Shown here: positions 18,362 through 27,865 of the stretch, piece by piece
Position numbering within the stretch: position 1 is the first letter of the stretch
How the letters are laid out: every line of letters starts with the position of its first letter
NCBI RefSeq assembly: GCF_001984125.1
Contig: NZ_MTQL01000006.1
Span: 1,116,001-1,180,000 of the forward strand
Direction: 5' to 3'
Length of the DNA: 64,000 nt
Source of the DNA: Leifsonia sp. ALI-44-B
GTDB lineage: Bacteria > Actinomycetota > Actinomycetes > Actinomycetales > Microbacteriaceae
The notes under the pieces: model-generated
Databases searched by the model: none
What the model saw: only the letters and a program-made list of their open reading frames with translations
Told to the model about the DNA's origin: nothing
Position numbers and translations under genes: made by a program

Positions 18362-21276
18362 GGGCGCACCTCCGCGGGCGTGAAGTCGTCGTCGGTGCCG
18401 GCCTCGAGGTCGGTGTCCTCCTGCTGGCGGTCGACCTCGGCGCCCAGCGAGCGCAGGATGTCGAGCGTCAGGCCGATGACGACGAGGTAGACGCCCACGT
18501 CGAAGATCGACGACGTTCCGATCGACAGATGGCCGAGCACGGGGACATCCGCTTCGAGGTAGGCGGATTGCAGGATCTCGCCGCCGAAGAAGAGCGAGCC
18601 GATGGCCGTGCCGACCGCGAGCAGCACGCCGACGCCGAGCACCTTGCCCGGGTCGATGGGCGCGGCCTCGCCGAGTTCGTATCGGCCACCCGCGAGGTAG
18701 CGGAACACGAGCGCGAGGCCCGCGAGCAGGCCGCCCGCGAAGCCGCCGCCCGGCGCGTTGTGGCCGACGAAGAGCAGGAACACGCTGACGACGATGGCGG
18801 GGTGGAACAGCAAGCGCACGAGCACCTCGAGCAGCACCGAGCGGTTCTCGCTCGACACCTTGAGCCCGCCGAGCAGCCAGGACTGGCGGTGCGTGCTCTC
18901 GGGGTGCTCGGTGGTCTGCGGGTCGTCGATCACGTTGCGGCGGTGCTCTGCGCGGCGCTGATTGCGCGACCCGCTGAGCCGCGGCAGGGCCTTGGCGCGT
19001 CCCGAGACGAACAAGAGGCTCGCGATGCCCGTGGCCACGACGACGAGCACCGACAGCTCGCCCATGGTGTCCCACGCGCGGATGTCGACGAGCATGACGT
19101 TGACGATGTTGCGGCCGTGGCCCTCTTCATAGGCCAGCCGCGGCAGCTCGGCGGCGATGGATGGCGCCTGCCGCGCGCCCAGCGCGATCAGGCCGATCGT
19201 TCCCATCACGAGTCCGACGAGCACGCCGATGATCAGGCGCCGCGTGCGCTGCTCGGGCTTGTTGTGCTGCGCGATCTTGACGGGGAGGCGCCGCAGCACG
19301 AGCACGAAGACGACGACCGTGATGGTCTCGACGAGCGCCTGCGTGAGCGCCAGGTCGGGCGCACCGTGCAGCGCGAAGAGCCCGACCATGCCGAAACCGG
19401 TCACACCCGCGAGCAGAACGGCCGTCATGCGCTGCTTGGCGAGCGCGGCGGCGATGGCGGCGATGCCCATGACCACGGCGACGACGAGCTGCGCGGGCGA
19501 GTCGAACCAGCGGATGCCGGGGGGCCAGGTGCGCCCAAGGGTGGCCGTCAGGCCGAGCGCCAACACGAAGACCACGAGGATGGTCGAGAGGTACTGCGAC
19601 AGTCCACCGCGCTGCGCGAAGATCGTGATCTTGGCCGACAACCGGTCGACACCCTGCGTGGCAGCCCAGTAGCCGCGGCTGGCATCGACGAGCGGCGGAA
19701 CCTTCTCCTGCAGGCGCGCCACGCCCCGGCGCCGCCAGAACAGCAGGCCGCCGAGCACGAGCACCGCGGCGCTGATGAACAGCGCGGGCTCGAGCCCGTG
19801 CCAGAGCGCCAGGTGGTAGTGGCCCTCGCCCGGCACGGTGTCGGCGTAGAGCGCGAGCAAAGGATCGAGCAGGGGGACGGCGATGCCGAGGACGACGGTC
19901 GCGAATGCCAGCACGGCGGGCGCGAACTGGATGCCCCAGCCATCCGCGTGCAGTTCGGTGGGGACGATCTTCTTGCGGTTGCCGAACGCGCCCCACAGGA
20001 AGCGCGCGCTGTAGGCCACCGTGAGCACCGAGCCGACGGCCGTGCCGACGAGCGCCACCCAGCCCCAGAACTCGCCCGCGACGGCAGCCTCGACGAAGGC
20101 GCCGAAGACAGCTTCCTTCGCGACGAAGCCGAGCAGCGGCGGAATGCCCGCCATCGAGGCGACCGCGATGGCCGTGATGACGAAGAGCGACGGCGTGGTG
20201 CGCCACAGCCCCGAGAGTTTGCGCCAGTCGCGCGTGCCCGCCTGGTGGTCGATGATGCCGACAACAAGGAAGAGCGTGGCCTTGTAGAGCGCGTGGGCGA
20301 GCAGGAGCGCAGCGGCGGCCAGTGCGGCATCCCGTGAGCCGAAGCCCGTGATGACCATGAGGAAACCGAGCTGCGAGACCGTGCCGTAGGCGAGCACGAG
20401 CTTGAGGTCGTATTGCCGCAGGCTGCGCCAGGCCCCCACAATCATGGTCCAGACGCCGAGACCCACGAGCAGGGCCTGCCAGCCCGGGATGTCGGCATAG
20501 CCCGGCGCCAGACGTGCAACCAGATAGATGCCGGCCTTCACCATGGCGGCCGCGTGCAGGTAGGCGCTCACGGGCGTGGGGGCGGCCATGGCGGCGGGCA
20601 GCCAGAAGTGGAACGGCACGATGGCCGACTTCGAGAGCGCGCCCACCAGGATGAGCAGGATGGCGACCGTGGGCCCGGCGCCCTGCGGGGCCTCGGAGAC
20701 GATGGCGGCCAGCGACGTCGTGCCGGCGAAGGACGAGATCATGATCACGCCGACGAGCATGACGAGCCCGCCGAAGGTCGTGACGAGCAGCGCCTGCAAA
20801 GCCGCACCGCGCGACTCTTTGCGCCCCGTGTAGTGCCCGATGAGCAGGTAGGAGAGGATGCTCGTGATCTCCCAGTACATGAACATCACGATGATGTCAT
20901 CGCTCGTCACGAGGCCGTACATCGTGCCGGCGAAGGCCAGCAGCAGGCCCGCGAAACGCCCGAGGCCCGGCTCGTCGGCGTCGAAGTAGCGGGCGCAGTA
21001 GACGAGCACGAGGGCGCCGACGCCCGTCACGACGAGGGCGAGGAGCCAGCCGAGTGCGTCGACGCGGGATGTCAGGGCGATGCCGAGCTGCGGAATCCAC
21101 TCGATCTTCTCCTCGATCACCCCGCCTGAGGCGATGGTGGGAGTCTGCGCGAGGGTAATGCCGAAAACGGCGGCCGGCAGAAGCGCGATGACGTAGAAGA
21201 CGCGGGTCGAGAGCCAGCGGGTGAGGAGCGGAGACGCGACAGACAGCGCTGCAAACAGAGCGAGGATGAGTGTCAT
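18358..21276 (-). CDS. mnhA: Na+/H+ antiporter subunit A fused to B (Mrp/Mnh)
   Basis: 972 residues, first gene of the operon. The N-terminal ~500 residues are the NuoL-like MrpA core (DDIIVMFMYWEITSILSYLLIG near residue 127; IVPFHFWLPAAMAAPTPVSAYLHAA near 220); the middle carries the MrpA C-terminal domain (GAPDLALTQALVETITVVVF near 640), and the last ~140 residues are an MrpB domain (VFLLFVGHNAPGGGFAGGLL). The A-B fusion explains why no separate mnhB exists. Ribosome site AGGAG before ATG 21276. A six-gene Mrp operon of this kind supports Na+ exclusion and cytoplasmic pH control under alkaline or salt stress. Confidence 0.96.
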   Translation of the reverse strand: MTLILALFAALSVASPLLTRWLSTRVFYVIALLPAAVFGITLAQTPTIASGGVIEEKIEWIPQLGIALTSRVDALGWLLALVVTGVGALVLVYCARYFDADEPGLGRFAGLLLAFAGTMYGLVTSDDIIVMFMYWEITSILSYLLIGHYTGRKESRGAALQALLVTTFGGLVMLVGVIMISSFAGTTSLAAIVSEAPQGAGPTVAILLILVGALSKSAIVPFHFWLPAAMAAPTPVSAYLHAAAMVKAGIYLVARLAPGYADIPGWQALLVGLGVWTMIVGAWRSLRQYDLKLVLAYGTVSQLGFLMVITGFGSRDAALAAAALLLAHALYKATLFLVVGIIDHQAGTRDWRKLSGLWRTTPSLFVITAIAVASMAGIPPLLGFVAKEAVFGAFVEAAVAGEFWGWVALVGTAVGSVLTVAYSARFLWGAFGNRKKIVPTELHADGWGIQFAPAVLAFATVVLGIAVPLLDPLLALYADTVPGEGHYHLALWHGLEPALFISAAVLVLGGLLFWRRRGVARLQEKVPPLVDASRGYWAATQGVDRLSAKITIFAQRGGLSQYLSTILVVFVLALGLTATLGRTWPPGIRWFDSPAQLVVAVVMGIAAIAAALAKQRMTAVLLAGVTGFGMVGLFALHGAPDLALTQALVETITVVVFVLVLRRLPVKIAQHNKPEQRTRRLIIGVLVGLVMGTIGLIALGARQAPSIAAELPRLAYEEGHGRNIVNVMLVDIRAWDTMGELSVLVVVATGIASLLFVSGRAKALPRLSGSRNQRRAEHRRNVIDDPQTTEHPESTHRQSWLLGGLKVSSENRSVLLEVLVRLLFHPAIVVSVFLLFVGHNAPGGGFAGGLLAGLALVFRYLAGGRYELGEAAPIDPGKVLGVGVLLAVGTAIGSLFFGGEILQSAYLEADVPVLGHLSIGTSSIFDVGVYLVVIGLTLDILRSLGAEVDRQQEDTDLEAGTDDDFTPAEVRP

Positions 21277-21397
21277 GCAGGTCTCCTGATCGAGGCGGCC
21301 GCTGGCTTACAAACTTATCAGGTGTGCGGATACCTCTTATACGGGGCTTGCGCGTGGGGGCGCCTATCTGCATGGCGACGACGATCAGCTGATTCGG

Positions 21398-21424
21398 ATA
21401 CATAAATGTCAGCATTGTATGTAT
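21398..21424. promoter_or_regulatory. Inverted repeat upstream of the Pro/Ala-rich surface protein gene
   Basis: ATACATA (21398-21404) and TATGTAT (21418-21424) form a perfect 7-bp inverted repeat with a 13-base spacer, in an AT-richer patch 31 bp upstream of the ATG at 21455. Binding by a regulator is possible but not shown. Confidence 0.45.
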
Positions 21425-21454
21425 TCCGTCGATCGCTCATCAGAGGAGGCTCAC

Positions 21455-23629
21455 ATGCCACGGCATCGACCCACATTCGCGGGCAACTCATCCGGCTCGG
21501 TCGGTCAGGCCGCCGTACCCGCATCCGGCACCACAACGGCCAGGGGCGGCGCGTCCCTCCCTGAACCCGATGACACGGGAACTCTCGTCGTCGACTCGGC
21601 CCGGGCGGCACTCGACACGCTTCCCGAGGCCTGGCGTCGCAGCCTGGGCGACCTTCGAGCGTCACACGGCACGTCCGCACACACGCGACACGCCGATGCG
21701 AAGAAGGCGCGCACGGATGGATCGCGCGGGCACGCGTCGACGCTGGCCGAACGCCACGATCCGCGGATGCGCCAGCTGGCCGCGACCGCGCTCGACGCGT
21801 CCTGGCGCCATGAGCTTGCCCTGCGCATCGATACGACCTCGCCACACCGCGTGATCGTCGACCGCGGCGACGACTACCAGGCCGGCCGGCTGGGCGACCG
21901 CACCCGACAGCGGGCCGCCCAACACATCGACCCTTGTGCGCTCTGCACCCGAATTCTTCCCCTCTTTGCGGCGAGCGACGCTATCGTCGACGCGGCGAAC
22001 GCCTGGGTGCCCGAGCGGCATCGGCGCACGACTCCGGTGCACTATTACCGCAGCGGCACCGGCTCGGTGGCGGGTGGAGTCGGCGTGGCGGTAGCGACTG
22101 CCGTCGGCTCGACGGGCGTGGCGTCGGCAGCGTCGGTGCCGGTGCCGGTGTCGACGGCCGCCGCGAGTTCCCCGTTCGCCGCTGCCTCTGCCGTGGTCGG
22201 CGCCCTGTCGGCGTCGCTGCGCCGCACCGGTTCTGCCTTCACGCGGGGAACGGCCATCGCGGCCACCGCCACGATCTGCATCGTCAGCGTCGGAATCGGC
22301 ACCTCGATCGCCCTGTCGGCCGCACAATCGAACGACGGTTTTCCCATGGTGCTGGCGGCGGGTCAGGCCGCACAAGCGGCGAGCGCGTCTCCGCGCCCGG
22401 GTGTCCCGGCCGAACCGCGCGCGGAGGCGTCGACGGCGCCCGCGGCCCCGCCCGGCGTTCCCGCCGAACCCGGAGACGAGCAGCATCCCCCCGCGGCCGT
22501 CGAGGCGACACCGCCCGCTCCCTCCGAGCCGACGGTTCCCCGCTCGCCGAAGTCCGGGTCGGTGCCGCCGCGAACCGCCGCGCCGCCTCATCGTCCGGCG
22601 AACGCGGGCACGCCGTCTGACGGCGTCGCGCCGAGCGGTTCGGCCCCCGTGGCCGCCTCGACGGTCGCTGCACCCACGCCAGCCGTTATCCCGTCGTCGG
22701 CTGGGGAGAGCGTTCCCGTCACGACCTCGCCGGCAGGGGGCGCGGCGTCCGTCGCGTCGACGGATGCATCGACCACTGCGTCGGCGAACGCGTCGTCCGG
22801 CGCCGGCGCGAATGCCGCGTCGGCGAGCAACGGAAGCGCGGGTACTGCCAGCGCCGGTGACGGAAGCGCGGGAGACGCGGGAACCGGTGCGACGAACGGT
22901 TCGGGTTCCGGTGCGATTGGCAGCGCAGAGGGCAGTGGCGGCAGCGGCAACTCCGACACGAATGGCGCGAGCGGCACCGGTGGCACCGCTGGCGCAGGTG
23001 GCACAGGTAGCACAGGTAGCACAGGTGGCACAGGCAGCGCCGGGGGCAGCGCGTCGAACAACGCCGATGGCGGGACGAGCGGAACGACCGGGGGCGGCTC
23101 GCAGTCCGTGCCCGACTCCGAGCAGCCCTATCGACCCGGCGGGAACGCACCGGTGCCCACACCGACCCGGCCCGACCCGATCGATCCGGACGCATCCACC
23201 CCGGCCCCCGCCTCGCCGTCCTCGGGGACAACAGGACCGACCGAACCGAACGCGCCTGCGCCCGGATCTGTCGGACCCGTCTCGGGCGACCCCGAGACGC
23301 CCGGGGTGCCCGCGGTGCCCGCGAGGCCCGCCGAGCCCGCGAAGCCCGCGGCGACGCCAGGCACAGCGCCCGCGCCGGTTACTCCCCCGGCACCGGTTGC
23401 GCCGACCGCGCCGACCCGGCCGGTTGCCCCGCCCGCAGCCGCGCCGACTCCGGCAGCCAAGCCCGCCAACCAACCCCGGCCGACACCTGTGGCTCCCGTA
23501 GCGCCCACGGCCGCGCCGTCACCCGTCACCCCCGTGGGCGAAGGTCCGGCGGCGGGCGGCGCTTCGTCCGGCGGGGTCGGCATTCCCGATGCGCCGACCC
23601 GCCCGGCGCCCGTGCGCCCGCTGGGCTAG
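21455..23629 (+). CDS. Single-pass membrane protein with long Pro/Ala/Gly/Ser/Thr-rich outer tail
   Basis: 724 residues from ATG 21455, which has a perfect AGGAGG at five-base spacing; an ATG 36 bases upstream lacks one. Residues 1-200 look soluble and cytoplasmic, with charged helices and one Cys pair (DPCALC near residue 160). A clear membrane helix lies at about 266-288 (IAATATICIVSVGIGTSIAL). Residues 290-724 are low complexity: Pro/Ala/Glu, then Gly/Ser/Thr repeats such as GTGSTG units (about 500-545), then Pro/Ala/Thr repeats to the end. The layout resembles membrane anti-sigma factors or wall-spanning anchors, but no sigma factor is adjacent and no domain was recognised. Sixteen bases separate it from the convergent MFS gene. 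Confidence 0.8.
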   Translation: MPRHRPTFAGNSSGSVGQAAVPASGTTTARGGASLPEPDDTGTLVVDSARAALDTLPEAWRRSLGDLRASHGTSAHTRHADAKKARTDGSRGHASTLAERHDPRMRQLAATALDASWRHELALRIDTTSPHRVIVDRGDDYQAGRLGDRTRQRAAQHIDPCALCTRILPLFAASDAIVDAANAWVPERHRRTTPVHYYRSGTGSVAGGVGVAVATAVGSTGVASAASVPVPVSTAAASSPFAAASAVVGALSASLRRTGSAFTRGTAIAATATICIVSVGIGTSIALSAAQSNDGFPMVLAAGQAAQAASASPRPGVPAEPRAEASTAPAAPPGVPAEPGDEQHPPAAVEATPPAPSEPTVPRSPKSGSVPPRTAAPPHRPANAGTPSDGVAPSGSAPVAASTVAAPTPAVIPSSAGESVPVTTSPAGGAASVASTDASTTASANASSGAGANAASASNGSAGTASAGDGSAGDAGTGATNGSGSGAIGSAEGSGGSGNSDTNGASGTGGTAGAGGTGSTGSTGGTGSAGGSASNNADGGTSGTTGGGSQSVPDSEQPYRPGGNAPVPTPTRPDPIDPDASTPAPASPSSGTTGPTEPNAPAPGSVGPVSGDPETPGVPAVPARPAEPAKPAATPGTAPAPVTPPAPVAPTAPTRPVAPPAAAPTPAAKPANQPRPTPVAPVAPTAAPSPVTPVGEGPAAGGASSGGVGIPDAPTRPAPVRPLG

Positions 23630-23645
23630 CGGCACGCGAGCTGTT

Positions 23646-24992
23646 CTAGCGCGTGGGCGTCACACCTGAGCGTCGTCGCACGGCGAGTTCGTATCGCCGT
23701 GCGACGACGACCAAGACCCCACCGATCACGAGCAGCACGACGTAGAAGTACGGCAGCGATTCGATGCCGATGCCGTCGAGCAAAAGGCCGCCGACGAACG
23801 CGCCGCCGCCGATGCCCACGTTGAACGCCGTCGTGTAGAAGGCGCTGGCGGTATCGCGAATGCGCGCACTGGCCGAATGCAGCATGCGCGTCTGCATGAG
23901 CGGCGCGATGGCGCCGTAGGCGATGCCCCAGACCAGGAAGATGATGAGCGCCGCCCAGAACCATCCGGCGACGAGCGCGAGCGCCGTGACGAACACAATC
24001 GACAGGCCGATGCAGATGAGCAGGCCCCGCGTTGTGCGTTTGGCGAAGACCGTGCCGGCGAGCACGAGACCGAGCGCGCCCGTGATGCCGAAGCCGAACA
24101 GCGCCAGGCTGATCTGGGCCTCGGGAACACCGATGACATCCGTCAGGTAGGGCGCGATGTAGGTGTAGAAGCTGTAGTGGCCGATCATGACGATGGCGAC
24201 CGTGATGCAGACGAGCGCGACCGAGAAGACCGTGGGGTCGACGGGGCGGCGCGCACCCGAGCGACCGCCGGCGGCCGAGGTGCCCGATGCTCGAGCATCC
24301 GCTGCGCTGTCGTCGGCATGTGCGTCGAGCTCACGTTCGACGGGCGGCAGGAACTTGTAGACCACGACGGCGCCGACGAGCAGCAGCACCGCGATGCCCA
24401 CGAACGAGAGGCGCCACCCGACCGCATGGCCGGCGGCCGTTCCGAGCGGAACGCCCAGCACGAACGCGAGCGTTCCTCCGGCGAGGGTGATCGAGACGGC
24501 CCGGCCGATGAGCTCCTTCGGCACCAGGTGCGCGGCATAGGCGCCCACCATCGACCAGAAGAGACCGTGCCCGATGCCACCCAAGACGCGCGTCAACAAC
24601 ACGAGCGGATACGTGGGGGCAAGCGCCGTCAGCACATTGGCGACGGCCAGCAGCACGAGCACCGACATGATCAGGGTCTTGCGCGGGATGCGCACCGTGA
24701 GCGCCGTCAAGGGCGCCGACGTGAGCACGACCGTGAACGCGAAAGCACTCACGAGGAAGCCGACCTGCGATTCGGTGACGCCGAGCGACGCGCTCATATC
24801 GGGCAGCAAACCCGTGGGGATCATCTCGCTCGTCACCGAGAGGAAGACGGCGGCCGAGAGGGCGATGAGGCCCACCCAGGGAAAGCGCGCGCCAGCGGGC
24901 GGCGACGAGGTCACGGGCCCGGTGACGATCGGCAGGGAGCCGGTCGGGGTGTCAGACCCGCGATCGGGCAGGGGAATAGGAGAAGTGGTCAT
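23646..24992 (-). CDS. MFS exporter, 12-helix DHA1 type
   Basis: 448 residues. Twelve predicted membrane helices in two halves, separated by a charged loop rich in Ala/Asp/Arg (about residues 222-255). Helix 1 carries SEMIPTGLLPDMS, typical of the AraJ/YdhP/sugar-efflux branch of DHA1, and the GGIGHGLFWSMVGAY segment is also typical of that branch. A 35-residue polar N-terminus precedes it. Substrate unknown; drug or arabinose-like efflux is what characterised relatives do. Monocistronic, facing away from purU. Confidence 0.88.
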   Translation of the reverse strand: MTTSPIPLPDRGSDTPTGSLPIVTGPVTSSPPAGARFPWVGLIALSAAVFLSVTSEMIPTGLLPDMSASLGVTESQVGFLVSAFAFTVVLTSAPLTALTVRIPRKTLIMSVLVLLAVANVLTALAPTYPLVLLTRVLGGIGHGLFWSMVGAYAAHLVPKELIGRAVSITLAGGTLAFVLGVPLGTAAGHAVGWRLSFVGIAVLLLVGAVVVYKFLPPVERELDAHADDSAADARASGTSAAGGRSGARRPVDPTVFSVALVCITVAIVMIGHYSFYTYIAPYLTDVIGVPEAQISLALFGFGITGALGLVLAGTVFAKRTTRGLLICIGLSIVFVTALALVAGWFWAALIIFLVWGIAYGAIAPLMQTRMLHSASARIRDTASAFYTTAFNVGIGGGAFVGGLLLDGIGIESLPYFYVVLLVIGGVLVVVARRYELAVRRRSGVTPTR

Positions 24993-25220
24993 CAGTGTGT
25001 CCGACGATGGCGTTCACTCCGGCACCGGCTGGCCGTCACACTGAGGGTGACCCCTGGCCGCGGGAGTTCGTCTGCGCGCTCATGTGCGCGCCCAGGGCCG
25101 GGCGAACCGCCGCGGCCAGCACCCATTCTACGGGCGGGCGGCGCGCGACACCAGAAGGGGTTCGCGAATGCCACGAGCCGCCGTCCCAGCGACCGCCACG
25201 GTTCGAGCGCCCCGGTGTCC

Positions 25221-25226
25221 TATCCT
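25221..25226 (+). promoter_or_regulatory. -10 element TATCCT of purU, leaderless start
   Basis: TATCCT ends six bases before the purU ATG at 25233; no ribosome site is present. Confidence 0.7.
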
Positions 25227-25232
25227 GGGCGA

Positions 25233-26108
25233 ATGACTTCCGACGCCACCGCCTCCGCGCCCCACAACCACTGGGTGCTCACGTTCGTCTGCCCCGACGC
25301 GCCGGGAATCGTGCACGCCATCTCGGGGGCCATCGTCGAAGCATCCGGAAACATCACCGAGAGCCAGCAGTTCTCGAGCGCCGACACGGGCCGCTTCTTC
25401 ATGCGCCTGCAGGTGCAGGCCCCGACCGACCAGCAGCAGTTCGAGGCCGCCATCACACCCGTCGCCGAGCGTTTCCAGCTGGACTGGCGACTCGACCGCG
25501 TGGGCCGCCCGCTGCGCACGCTCGTGCTCGCCTCGACGGCCGCGCACTGCGTCAACGACCTGCTGTTCCGCCAGCGCGCGGGCCAGCTGCCCGTCGAGAT
25601 CCCGCTCGTGCTGTCGAACCACGGGTCGCTGCGCGAGCTCGCGGCGTTCTACGGCGTGCCGTTCGAGTCGCAATCGGTCACGGATGCCGCGAGCAAGGCC
25701 CTCTTCGAACGCCGCATCCTCGAGGCCGTCGAGGAGCACGACATCGAACTCGTCGTGCTCGCGCGCTACATGCAGATCCTGTCGCCCGAGCTGTGCGAGA
25801 AGCTCGCGGGCCGGGCCATCAACATCCACCACTCATTCCTGCCCGGTTTCAAGGGCGCGAACCCCTACCGGCAGGCGCACGCGCGCGGCGTGAAGCTCAT
25901 CGGCGCCACGGCGCACTTCGTGACGAGCGACCTCGACGAGGGGCCCATCATCGAGCAGAACGTGGTGCGCGTCGACCACGCGCAGAGCCCCGCCGAGCTC
26001 GTCGCCATCGGACAGGACGAGGAGAGTCGCACGCTCACGCAGGCCGTCAAGTGGTTTGCCGAGGACCGCGTGCTGCTCGACGGCGCCCGCACCATCATCT
26101 TCCGCTAG
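25233..26108 (+). CDS. purU: Formyltetrahydrofolate deformylase
   Basis: 291 residues. Hydrolyses 10-formyl-THF to THF and formate, balancing one-carbon pools. An N-terminal ACT domain (residues 10-90, WVLTFVCPDAPGIVHAISG) is followed by the formyltransferase-like catalytic domain with the active-site set: NIHHSFLPGFKGANPY (His and Asn), and HFVTSDLDEGPIIEQ with the catalytic Asp. The ATG is placed by the family N-terminus and the leaderless promoter. Functionally related to glyA-folD at 12 kb and purH-purN at 50 kb. Confidence 0.96.
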   Translation: MTSDATASAPHNHWVLTFVCPDAPGIVHAISGAIVEASGNITESQQFSSADTGRFFMRLQVQAPTDQQQFEAAITPVAERFQLDWRLDRVGRPLRTLVLASTAAHCVNDLLFRQRAGQLPVEIPLVLSNHGSLRELAAFYGVPFESQSVTDAASKALFERRILEAVEEHDIELVVLARYMQILSPELCEKLAGRAINIHHSFLPGFKGANPYRQAHARGVKLIGATAHFVTSDLDEGPIIEQNVVRVDHAQSPAELVAIGQDEESRTLTQAVKWFAEDRVLLDGARTIIFR

Positions 26109-26114
26109 CGCGCC

Positions 26115-26120
26115 TAAGAT
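26115..26120 (+). promoter_or_regulatory. -10 element TAAGAT, leaderless start
   Basis: TAAGAT ends six bases before the GTG at 26127, just after the purU stop, so the next two genes can be transcribed separately from purU. Confidence 0.65.
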
Positions 26121-26126
26121 TGACGG

Positions 26127-26483
26127 GTGCAGAACCAACGAACCACCCCCGCAATCGGCGTCATCGCCGTCATCCGTTTCGTGCTCGAGATCACGGCCTT
26201 CGTCGTGCTCGCGGTGTGGGGTTTCGTCACCTGGCCGTTCCCGTGGAACATCCTCGTCGGTGTGCTCGCGCCCGTTCTCGCCATCGTGCTGTGGGCGCTG
26301 TTCCTGTCACCCAAGGCCGTTCTGCGGGTCGATCCGTTCGGCAAGGCGCTCATCGAGATGCTCATCATGTTCTCGGCGGCGTTCGCGTTCCTGCAGCTCG
26401 GCCTCTGGCCCGTGGCCATCGTCTTCGCGGTGCTCGCCGTCGTGACGGGCGTGCTCAACGGCCGCAAGGAGATTTCCGCGTGA
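26127..26483 (+). CDS. YrdB-like (DUF2568) small membrane protein
   Basis: 118 residues starting at GTG. Four hydrophobic segments (IAVIRFVLEITAFVVLAVWGF; NILVGVLAPVLAIVLWALF; LIEMLIMFSAAFAFLQLGL; AIVFAVLAVVTGVLNG) with RFVLEITAF at the start, the pattern of the YrdB/DUF2568 family. Function unknown. Its stop overlaps the GTG of the oxidase gene (GTGA), implying coupled translation. Confidence 0.8.
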   Translation: MQNQRTTPAIGVIAVIRFVLEITAFVVLAVWGFVTWPFPWNILVGVLAPVLAIVLWALFLSPKAVLRVDPFGKALIEMLIMFSAAFAFLQLGLWPVAIVFAVLAVVTGVLNGRKEISA

Positions 26484-27853
26484 CCTCCGCGCGCGTTCTC
26501 GACCTGTTGACGGCCGCGCTCGGTGACCGGGTGGTCACGAGCCCCGAGGTGCTCGACGAGGCGCGCGCCGACAAGTCCGGCCACCGCTCCGACGCCCCGC
26601 CCCTCGCGCTCGTCGAAGCCCGCAGTATCGACGACGTGCAGCAGACCCTGCGCATCGCCACCGAGACCGGCACCCCCGTGGTCCCCCGCGGCGCGGGCAC
26701 GGGTCTCGCGGGCGGCGCCATCGCCGCGGGCGGCGAGATCGCACTGTCGCTGCGTGCGATGGACCGTGTGCTCGAGATCGACGAGAACGATCTGATCGCG
26801 GTCGTCGAGCCCGGCATTCTAAACGGCGAATTCGGCCGCATTCTGGCCGAGCGGGGCCTGTGGTTCGCGCCCGACCCGGCGTCGAAAGAGATCTCGACCG
26901 TCGGCGGCAACATCGCGACCAACGCGGGCGGCCTGCTGTGCGCCAAATACGGCGTCACGCGCGACGCCGTTTTGGCACTCAAGATCGTGCTCGCCGACGG
27001 CACCCTCATGTCGCTCGGTCACCGCAGCGTCAAAGGCGTCACGGGGCTCGACCTCACGGCCCTGCTCGTCGGTTCCGAGGGCATCCTGGGCGTCATCGTC
27101 GAAGCCACCGTACGCGTGCGCCGCGCCGTTCCCGGGGTCGTCACGACACTCGCGGCCACATTCCCGCACGTCACGGATGCCGCGGCCGCCTGTTCCGCCA
27201 TCACCGCCGCCGGCATCCAGCCCGCCGTCATGGAGTTGCTCGAGCCCACGGCGCTGGCCGCCATCCACGACTATCTGGGGCTCGAGGCGCCCACTCCCGG
27301 CCGCACGCAGATCATGGTGCAGACCGACGGGCCGCTCTCGGCCGACGACGCCCGCGCCTGCCTCGCGATCATCGAGGCCAACGGGGGCGTGGGCGAGGTC
27401 GCGGCGAACGAGGCCGACGGCGAGCGCCTGCTGTCCATCCGGCGCGCCATGCATCCGGCCATGGAGAAGCTGGGCCATCCGTTGATCGAAGACGTGTCGG
27501 TTCCGCGCAGCGCGCTCGTGCCCATGTTCGAGGCCATTCAGGAGGTCGAGCGCGAGTTCGGCATCAGCATCCCGACCGTCGCGCACGCGGGCGACGGCAA
27601 CCTGCACCCGAACTTCGTCTATCAGGGCGACGAGGTGCCCGAGGTCATCTGGCAGGCCGCCGACGCGCTGTTCCTGTCGGCCATCCGGCTGGGCGGCACC
27701 CTGACGGGCGAGCACGGTATCGGCATCCTGAAGCGGCGCTGGCTCGAGGCCGAGCTGGGTGCCGAGCAGGTCGATCTGCAACGGCGCATCAAGGCGACGT
27801 TCGACCCGCAGGGGTTGCTCAACCCGGGCAAGGTTTTCGACCCGATCGTGTGA
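26480..27853 (+). CDS. FAD-linked oxidase, glycolate/D-lactate dehydrogenase type
   Basis: 457 residues. FAD-binding type 4 (PCMH/VAO) domain with PRGAGTGLAGGA near residue 75 and DPASKEISTVGGNIATNAGG near 140, then the GlcD-type C-terminal domain with HAGDGNLHPNFVY near 375 (metal-binding His) and GGTLTGEHGIGILK near 415. Closest functional groups are glycolate oxidase GlcD and D-lactate/D-2-hydroxyacid dehydrogenases, electrons going to the respiratory chain or a partner. No glcE/glcF partners are adjacent, which favours a single-subunit 2-hydroxyacid dehydrogenase. Twelve bases from the convergent nagB. Confidence 0.9.
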   Translation: MTSARVLDLLTAALGDRVVTSPEVLDEARADKSGHRSDAPPLALVEARSIDDVQQTLRIATETGTPVVPRGAGTGLAGGAIAAGGEIALSLRAMDRVLEIDENDLIAVVEPGILNGEFGRILAERGLWFAPDPASKEISTVGGNIATNAGGLLCAKYGVTRDAVLALKIVLADGTLMSLGHRSVKGVTGLDLTALLVGSEGILGVIVEATVRVRRAVPGVVTTLAATFPHVTDAAAACSAITAAGIQPAVMELLEPTALAAIHDYLGLEAPTPGRTQIMVQTDGPLSADDARACLAIIEANGGVGEVAANEADGERLLSIRRAMHPAMEKLGHPLIEDVSVPRSALVPMFEAIQEVEREFGISIPTVAHAGDGNLHPNFVYQGDEVPEVIWQAADALFLSAIRLGGTLTGEHGIGILKRRWLEAELGAEQVDLQRRIKATFDPQGLLNPGKVFDPIV

Positions 27854-27865
27854 GGCTGGGCCGGT

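Noticed and set aside
21662-23473. 603-codon minus-strand frame antisense to the Pro/Ala-rich protein gene
   Set aside because: It has extreme Arg/Gly/Cys content and no ribosome site, membrane or domain pattern; the plus frame has a perfect AGGAGG, a clear membrane helix and periodic Pro/Ala/Gly codons.
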